Assembly: GCA_003116975.1 (NCBI GenBank)
Contig: BGKB01000102.1
Coordinates: forward strand, 124,001 to 188,000
Direction of reading: 5' to 3'
Length of the DNA: 64,000 nucleotides
Source of the DNA: Aurantiochytrium sp. KH105
Lineage: Eukaryota; Sar; Bigyra; Thraustochytrida; Thraustochytriidae
Shown here: positions 58,600-64,000 of the stretch, piece after piece
Numbering within the stretch: the stretch's first letter is position 1
How the letters are laid out: each line of letters begins with the position of its first letter
Translations under genes and position numbers: made by a program
The notes under the pieces: generated by a model
Databases searched by the model: none
What the model saw: only the letters and a program-made list of their open reading frames with translations
What the model was told of the DNA's origin: nothing

Positions 58600-61377
58600 T
58601 CACAAAAGTCTTTGTCTTTTGCCGAGAACTGATTTGCCCACAGGAGAAGACGCCGACGATGTGGATTCTGCTTGGCCCTCGAGCGCTAAAAATTGTCGTA
58701 GCGTTCCCAACGCGTCGGGAAAGCGCACTTGCAGCTGGTCTTGCAAAGCACGTAACGCCTGCGCGGCAGCGCTGCGAGAGTCGGCGCTTGCTTGCTTGGC
58801 ATGCGACCTAAAATACAGTTTCATCAAATCAGTAAGTAGACCATTCGTCGGTTGACCTTGACTTTGCACCGCTTGGTTGCCAACAGCATCTTTTACAGCC
58901 AACCTTTCGTGAACCACGAGAATATCTACAACGATGTGTTGTTGCTGAGGCTGCGCACTTTTCCGGATGCCAATCATGCGCCGCATTTCCACGGTCTGGC
59001 CCGAAACGTTGCGCTCTTCAATCACGCCTACTTTGCGCTGCACACGCAGCGAACCTGACGTCTCCAGAGCGAAAAATTCCGGCACCTGCGAAAGTACCTC
59101 AGTAAGCGAGACTGAATTATTGCCCACACTAACAAGAACTCGTTCATACATGCCTTGCCAAATCTCAGGAACCTCCACATGCAATACGTCAAACTCTTTG
59201 CTCACTGGATGTGAGGGATGCGAGGAAGCGCTTTCACGCTGCGACGTCGGCATGGGAAAGGCCTTGGGATGATCGTCTCTTTCCTCTGGCTGACGAGGAC
59301 AATCTACTGGTTGGCTTGGACTCATTTTTGAAACTTTGAGCTGATGAGTGCTGTTCTCTTTCTCTTCTTTCAGTTGCTGGTGCTGCTGCTGCTGCGAGTG
59401 ACGGCAAAGTCTGCCATCCATAAGCGCCGCCAACATACCCATTCGCTGCAGTGAAGAAACCTCAAGCATTGCCGAAAGACTCGCTGGCGTTTCCGTGGAG
59501 TTCATCACCTCCACGCCATACGTTTTCACCAAGGCTCGAGCAACGGCAAAGGTCATTCCTGGGACGAGACATAGCTCGCGCACGCGATGTCGCTCTTCGG
59601 ATGTAAAGTTGAGAAAGAAACGCGTCAACTCCCGGTGCACCGCAGGCATGACGCCAACAGGGGCCTTGGCACTAATGATATCCTTTGGCGCATTCGCAAA
59701 AGACGCTAACGTCGACGTACTTAGCGACGCATATGTGACTGCTGATATGGTGAGCGCCGTGCGACGAAGAGGGCCTTTGTTTGGCAACTTGTGAGCCAAG
59801 AGCTCCACAGTCTCGAGCCATTCGGGGTAGGGCGTCTCGTCCCTCTTCGCAGGCTTCCGCGCAGCCACAACGTGTCGAAAAGAAAAGGTAGATGTGCGGT
59901 CATCATGATCAACATTTTCCCACAAGTTCTCGCCAGCACTACGATATGTTCGTTGCGACACAGAGAGCAGCGGAGACTCTGGCTCTGAGCTTTTCGTGCT
60001 CATATGTAGCTTCGAAGTTGGCGTATCAAAGCCTGGTGCCTGCGCAGAAGGAGTACCCGCTTCGTTCGGCCCTCGAACATTACTCGCTTGAGGAGTCATT
60101 GGCTCTTGCTTTGCTGCTGGCTCTGGAGCATCTACCTGGATCAAAGGTGGCGTCTGAGGAAAAGGATTTGACTGCATCGAGTTCTGTGTTGTCGCGCAAT
60201 TTGCTTTTTCTAATTCTTGCTTGAAGAGCGACTCCTGAGAGCCAGACTGAGCCGATGAAGATGACATATTCGAGGACAAAGATCGCTGAGATAAAAGAGA
60301 CGGGGGCTTTTGTTTTGGATGCGGTGCATCCACGGGCACTTGACCTGCTGCAAGCTTGTTCGACGAGACGTTTGCTTCTCTTTTACTATTCAGAGGGTTG
60401 ATGGTTGTGCCAGAGACGACTGGGGAGACAACCGCCGAAACAGTCTTAACTTGATGCTCGCCATCGGAGAGAACGTTGACGTTGTCGTCTTCTAAGTTGC
60501 CCTCATCATCTGAATCGCGCCCATCCTCTAAATCGCTTTCATCCAACGTTTCCACCAGCATCGTGGGCTTGAATTTCGGCGCGGCAGCGCTCGTCTTCTG
60601 CACATTGGGATATTGTGGAGCACCCTTGATACTAGTTTCCTTCACTCCGTTATCGTGCGCCCCATCTTTTGCTTCAAGAACTCTTTCGTGCTTGAAACTT
60701 TCGCTTGTTGAGGACCTTTCTTCGTTTGGCTTTTGTGTTTGATTTTCAGCTGTTTCCCCTCGATGTGAAGTTTCCAGGATCTTTGGCTTGGGGCTTCCCG
60801 CTTTGTCATTCAACACATTTGCGAGCGTCTGCGACGTAGGACTCTCAGCTGTTTCTTGGTTGGTGTGCTTGTCAGACTCTGGTCTTGGGCTTTCGGACGT
60901 GACTCGTTTGGGTTCTTCAGTTCTCCTCTGTTTGTGAGTGTCAATGGAGGAACTCTTGTCAATGGCTTGATCGAAATCTTTGTGATTCTCTTCTTTTGCT
61001 GATTCGTCGACGTCTTCGACTTGCTTGGGTCTGTCCTTTGGAACTTCTGCAGATGAAGGGGCGAGATTTAGGTGATCCTTACTGCCTTCCGGAACGTCCA
61101 CCTCTGGCGCATCGTCTGCTTCCTGCGTGGCTACGGAAGCGATGCTAAAGTCTGCCTGAGCTGGTGCGATGATCGATTCGTTCGAGGCGCCGGTCACAAG
61201 ATCGCTGTTTGCCTCCTCCCCCTCCTCCGCAGCCGCCGCTGCCGCGCGGTCCAGACGTCCGAAAAAACCCAGTAGCTTTTGGAGTGCAGCTTCAGCCTCG
61301 GCATCGTCGTTGTCATCATTGCGCTTGGTGTCGTTGTCAAAGTCGTCGTCACTGTCGAGGGCGCCTCTTTCTCCCAT
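58600..61377 (-). CDS. Large orphan protein, disordered N-terminal half
   Basis: 925 residues from the ATG at 61377; the frame is open upstream only through TTG. Residues 1-480 are acidic, Ser/Glu/Lys-rich and disordered, with an early Ala-rich helix (ALQKLLGFFGRLDRAAAAAAEEG). A more ordered region runs from about 500 to 680 (YPEWLETVELLAHKLPNKGPL, ALTISAVTYASLSTSTLASFA, VPGMTFAVARALVKTYGVEV). A third segment from about 750 has strand-rich text (YERVLVSVGNNSVSLTEVL, ALETSGSLRVQRKVGVIEER), then a C-terminal helical part (LKLYFRSHAKQASADSRSA). I recognise none of these. The gene is tandem on the same strand with the partial gene upstream, 249 bp away. It is real by length and composition; its role is unknown. 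Confidence 0.65.
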   Translation of the reverse strand: MGERGALDSDDDFDNDTKRNDDNDDAEAEAALQKLLGFFGRLDRAAAAAAEEGEEANSDLVTGASNESIIAPAQADFSIASVATQEADDAPEVDVPEGSKDHLNLAPSSAEVPKDRPKQVEDVDESAKEENHKDFDQAIDKSSSIDTHKQRRTEEPKRVTSESPRPESDKHTNQETAESPTSQTLANVLNDKAGSPKPKILETSHRGETAENQTQKPNEERSSTSESFKHERVLEAKDGAHDNGVKETSIKGAPQYPNVQKTSAAAPKFKPTMLVETLDESDLEDGRDSDDEGNLEDDNVNVLSDGEHQVKTVSAVVSPVVSGTTINPLNSKREANVSSNKLAAGQVPVDAPHPKQKPPSLLSQRSLSSNMSSSSAQSGSQESLFKQELEKANCATTQNSMQSNPFPQTPPLIQVDAPEPAAKQEPMTPQASNVRGPNEAGTPSAQAPGFDTPTSKLHMSTKSSEPESPLLSVSQRTYRSAGENLWENVDHDDRTSTFSFRHVVAARKPAKRDETPYPEWLETVELLAHKLPNKGPLRRTALTISAVTYASLSTSTLASFANAPKDIISAKAPVGVMPAVHRELTRFFLNFTSEERHRVRELCLVPGMTFAVARALVKTYGVEVMNSTETPASLSAMLEVSSLQRMGMLAALMDGRLCRHSQQQQHQQLKEEKENSTHQLKVSKMSPSQPVDCPRQPEERDDHPKAFPMPTSQRESASSHPSHPVSKEFDVLHVEVPEIWQGMYERVLVSVGNNSVSLTEVLSQVPEFFALETSGSLRVQRKVGVIEERNVSGQTVEMRRMIGIRKSAQPQQQHIVVDILVVHERLAVKDAVGNQAVQSQGQPTNGLLTDLMKLYFRSHAKQASADSRSAAAQALRALQDQLQVRFPDALGTLRQFLALEGQAESTSSASSPVGKSVLGKRQRLL

Positions 61378-61625
61378 TGCAACGACGTGGTCAGTCTCGG
61401 GAACTTCGACAGCGGCACGACCGGCTTGGACCGCAAGACCGCAAGCCGGGCCTCGTTTGCAGCGACATTGTCCAAGAAAGAGAAAACTCAAGAGAGAACA
61501 ACAACAGAAAGAGAAAAAGACATCGGAAAAAAGAAACTATTTGTTGCTGTTTGTTGGATGGAAAAAGGTTGTGGACTCGGACTTCGCCAGATGTCAAGCT
61601 TGGTGATGGGATGGGGTGACACTCC

Positions 61626-64000
61626 TTACGAGAAATCCGCAAAAGCAAGATCTCCGTCGCCGCCAAGCCTGAGCTCCGCCTCAGCACCGAAGGAGTAGGA
61701 CATGTAGTTCTGTGGCGCGGACACCTTGCGCATCTCAGCGGCTTCAGCCTGAAGTTTGCGCTCGAGCATGTCTGCGCAGGTGTCGAAAATGGCACTTCCA
61801 GGTTTACTACCTGGCGCAAGATCTGCGATGCGAACGTAGCCAATAAGCTCACCGTGCTGCAGCTTGCGCTTATTTGCATCGGCCCGGTCGCGCTTAATCT
61901 TTGCCTTGCTCTTCTTGGCAGTGGGACGAGAGTCTTGCCCGTTGCTGCCGCCGCCAACTTGAGCCTCTGCTTTGCGCAGAATCTCCCACTTGTGCGCCTT
62001 TGCGTCATGCCGCGCAAAAACAAGATCATCTGCACTAGTGCCGATGAGTTTTGCCGCACATTCTGGAATGCTGGTTTCTTCATCAGGACCCATTGCGAGT
62101 TCGCGAATGCTCCGGGTGCGAGCGCCTTCAGAGCTCGGAGAAACCTCGCAGAGCCAAAGATGAACACGCTTCTTTTTGCCTTTGGTGCGAGCATAGTCCC
62201 GGCTCGGATGCAGCACGATTGGAATGGGCACGCGGGAGGGTGTCGATTTGGACCCGAGCTTAAAGGGGATTGATTTGGCAAAAATTAAAGTCGTGGGGAG
62301 GCTTTTTTCGAGCTGTGCCGAATATTCAAGCTTGCGTAATAGCATATTGCTGGCGAGGACCGCAAGGGCCATCTCGCGACATCGAGGTGGCGCCAAAGGA
62401 CCATCGACAGCCGCGCACGTGAGAAGACCTCGCGCGATGGCGCCGCGCAGAGACACTTGCACCTCTCGCTCGGTCAAGCGAATCTCTGGAACAGAAAGCT
62501 CCGCTTCGCCAGTCTCCTCATTCCACAAATACACGGCGAGACTCGCAATGCCATCAACAGGAGTTTTGCCTCGTTCAACAAGCAAGACGTCTGCTCCTCG
62601 GACATCCTGCAAAACATCTTGCAGCGTGTTTGGAAGAAGGGGCAAGCACTCCGCAGGAGGACCCAGTGTTTTCCACAGGCTTGCAACAGCCTCATGCTGC
62701 TCCAGCGCGGGAGAAGCGAGCGCCGTCTGTACATCGAGATCGTGATCCAAGCACACTCCGCCCAGGTTGCGCAGCGATTTCAGAATTTCGTCTGAATTCC
62801 CGAGCTGCACGTCCTCGCGTGAAATGTAGTCCGCGACACGCGCAGTGAGAAGGGCATTTGCCTCCTCGTCTGGGAACTCGCTGATTTTAGCCTCTGCAAG
62901 AAGATCGCGCGCCTCACCAAGCCAGTTCGTCAAACGCAAGCGCCACTCGTCAGACTCAACTTTGGCATCGCCCTCGCCCTCGCCCTCTCCATTCTCCTCA
63001 TCCATTGCGAGAGTTGGCAAGAGGGCGTCCAGCGCATCTTGTTTCATGGCCTCGAGAGTCATGGAATGCGCCACCGTCCAAGTCACAGGCTTGCTACGTT
63101 GAACATTCGCCGTGGTTCCCAATGAGGAGGTCGTTTGCAGAGACAGACTTGTCGGGTCGTTGTTTCGCACAAGAGTAAATTTGATCGATTCAGAAACGGA
63201 AGCTTGTGCCTGAATTGGTTCGAGAGGCAGCCATCCGTCCGCATTCGTGTCACCGCCGGCTTCGAGCATCGGCGCCCCAGCACCAGCACCAGCACCTCCA
63301 TCAGCAGCAGCGGCAGTAGCAGCAGCTACTTCTTCCTGCGCTGAAAATATAGAAGTAAACTTCAAGGAAGTGTTTTGCGGCAACGCAAAGAGCATCGCAT
63401 CATCCTCAATAATGCGACATGGGCTTGAATTCGTGATGAGGCACGCCTCCGCTGGGGATGTACATGAATAAACTGCTGCAAGACGAGCAAGAACTTCTCC
63501 AAGTTTGTCGTCTTCGTTTTCCGGATCAACGGTGACTTCAATTGCTCCTGAGGAGCTCACTTCCTCGCCAGGCCAAGTGTTTGCAACATAGAGTTTGATG
63601 ACTCGCTTCCGACGTGCAAGTTCATCCTGCACGGCGACGGCAGATTCTGCGTAAAACACCTCGCGGTCCTTGAGATCCTCAAGTGAGACTGCTGCCGTGC
63701 CGAGGTCGACCACAGATTTCGTTTCCGCATCGTCGCCACCGTTTTCGTTGGCCTCGGGGCTCTGACTGCTTCTTTGAGCGATGAAAAGGGACGATGATTG
63801 TGCAGCAGCACCTGGAAGATTATGAAGCACATGACGTTTCATCTGCTCCATTACAGCCTCCTTGGGTCGTCCCTGTGCAAACCATAGTTTTGTAGAGTCT
63901 CGCGAAGGAACAAGTGTCAAATACACCTGTGCAGGTTCTCCGTTCGGACCAACAAGAATTGGCGTTTCTTCGGCCGCAAGTGCGCCTGCTGGACAGACGA
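61626..64000 (-). CDS. Ubiquitin-like-fold protein, USP40/USP47-like C-terminus?, 5' partial
   Basis: At least 790 residues. The frame runs to the window edge without a start codon, so the N-terminus is missing. The visible part reads as several beta-grasp-like segments (RVIKLYVANTWPGEEV, then ITNSSPCRIIEDDAMLF; TVAHSMTLEAMKQDAL; TLQDVLQDVRGADVLLVERGKTP; IPIVLHPSRDYAR) separated by acidic and Ala-rich linkers, plus a helix-rich part at about 440-480. The chain of ubiquitin-like folds and the DVLLVERG element recall the C-terminal halves of USP40/USP47-type deubiquitinases, but no Cys or His box is within the window, so this is a low-confidence suggestion. It ends in a Lys-rich stretch and a final Phe-rich motif. 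Confidence 0.6.
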   Translation of the reverse strand, partial: VCPAGALAAEETPILVGPNGEPAQVYLTLVPSRDSTKLWFAQGRPKEAVMEQMKRHVLHNLPGAAAQSSSLFIAQRSSQSPEANENGGDDAETKSVVDLGTAAVSLEDLKDREVFYAESAVAVQDELARRKRVIKLYVANTWPGEEVSSSGAIEVTVDPENEDDKLGEVLARLAAVYSCTSPAEACLITNSSPCRIIEDDAMLFALPQNTSLKFTSIFSAQEEVAAATAAAADGGAGAGAGAPMLEAGGDTNADGWLPLEPIQAQASVSESIKFTLVRNNDPTSLSLQTTSSLGTTANVQRSKPVTWTVAHSMTLEAMKQDALDALLPTLAMDEENGEGEGEGDAKVESDEWRLRLTNWLGEARDLLAEAKISEFPDEEANALLTARVADYISREDVQLGNSDEILKSLRNLGGVCLDHDLDVQTALASPALEQHEAVASLWKTLGPPAECLPLLPNTLQDVLQDVRGADVLLVERGKTPVDGIASLAVYLWNEETGEAELSVPEIRLTEREVQVSLRGAIARGLLTCAAVDGPLAPPRCREMALAVLASNMLLRKLEYSAQLEKSLPTTLIFAKSIPFKLGSKSTPSRVPIPIVLHPSRDYARTKGKKKRVHLWLCEVSPSSEGARTRSIRELAMGPDEETSIPECAAKLIGTSADDLVFARHDAKAHKWEILRKAEAQVGGGSNGQDSRPTAKKSKAKIKRDRADANKRKLQHGELIGYVRIADLAPGSKPGSAIFDTCADMLERKLQAEAAEMRKVSAPQNYMSYSFGAEAELRLGGDGDLAFADFS

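Noticed and set aside
1..64000. A novel defence, biosynthetic or mobile multi-gene system
   Set aside because: Genes are individually transcribed, functionally mixed and mostly conserved eukaryotic housekeeping genes; only the RAD21-SMC6-MUS81 group has a shared theme.

Overview
The window looks like nuclear DNA of a GC-rich, intron-poor unicellular eukaryote. A labyrinthulomycete (thraustochytrid-type stramenopile) is the best guess. The evidence is: large, mostly single-exon genes for purely eukaryotic proteins (cohesin RAD21, SMC6, MUS81, PGAM5, PCIF1-type cap methyltransferase, an RBR ubiquitin ligase, a PX-AGC kinase, myosin, cytosolic isoleucyl-tRNA synthetase); a few short introns (65-126 bp) with GT..AG ends and a CTGAC branch-like motif; GC-rich intergenic DNA full of simple repeats; and a myosin tail with a PX-like fold, a combination I recall from stramenopile myosins. 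The lineage call is inference. There are no bacterial operons, CRISPR arrays, rRNA genes or convincing tRNA genes.

Layout. 1-3581(-): partial coiled-coil/WD40-like protein. 3998-4977(+): spliced seven-TM-like protein. 5790-8039(-): C2-FKBP-SAM protein. 9688-11058(+): HAD-like protein. 11555-13366(-): PCIF1-type m6Am methyltransferase. 13964-16093(-): UIM/IQ/RBR E3 ligase. 17416-18396(+): PGAM5. 18778-19638(-): amphipathic-helix protein. 20413-22768(-): RAD21, with one intron. 23687-27187(+): SMC6. 27515-29413(-): MUS81. 29867-30756(+): CMP-KDO synthetase, with one intron. 31000-33408(-): PX-AGC kinase. 33.4-38.6 kb: gene-poor, partly AT-richer stretch with one orphan gene, inverted and direct repeats and a 218-bp N gap. 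38621-39703(+): acidic coiled-coil tail-anchored protein, followed by a diverged copy of its own 3' end. 40368-42014(+): orphan with an HPD motif. 42.0-43.9 kb: AT island and a 27-bp tandem repeat. 43870-44787(+): METTL21-type methyltransferase. 45160-49701(-): myosin. 51533-52621(+): secreted trypsin with a hydrophobic tail. 52844-53815(-): spliced LRR protein. 54820-58320(+): isoleucyl-tRNA synthetase. 58600-61377(-): orphan. 61626-64000(-): 5'-partial ubiquitin-like-fold protein.

The clearest functional grouping is chromosome maintenance at 20.4-29.4 kb. RAD21 (cohesin kleisin) and SMC6 (SMC5/6 complex) are head to head across a 918-bp intergenic region that holds an E2F-type site, and MUS81 (crossover endonuclease) converges on SMC6. 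The other genes are ordinary, unlinked eukaryotic functions.

No clearly new multi-gene system was found. The most unusual items are the C2-FKBP-SAM architecture with a degraded FKBP pocket, the UIM-IQ-RBR ligase with a split RING1, the duplicated terminal coding segment after the tail-anchored gene, a CACTTGCG motif cluster with a perfect hairpin shared between promoters, and strand-polarised purine repeats 5' of many genes. Where the longest open frame begins at GTG or TTG I used the first ATG instead.
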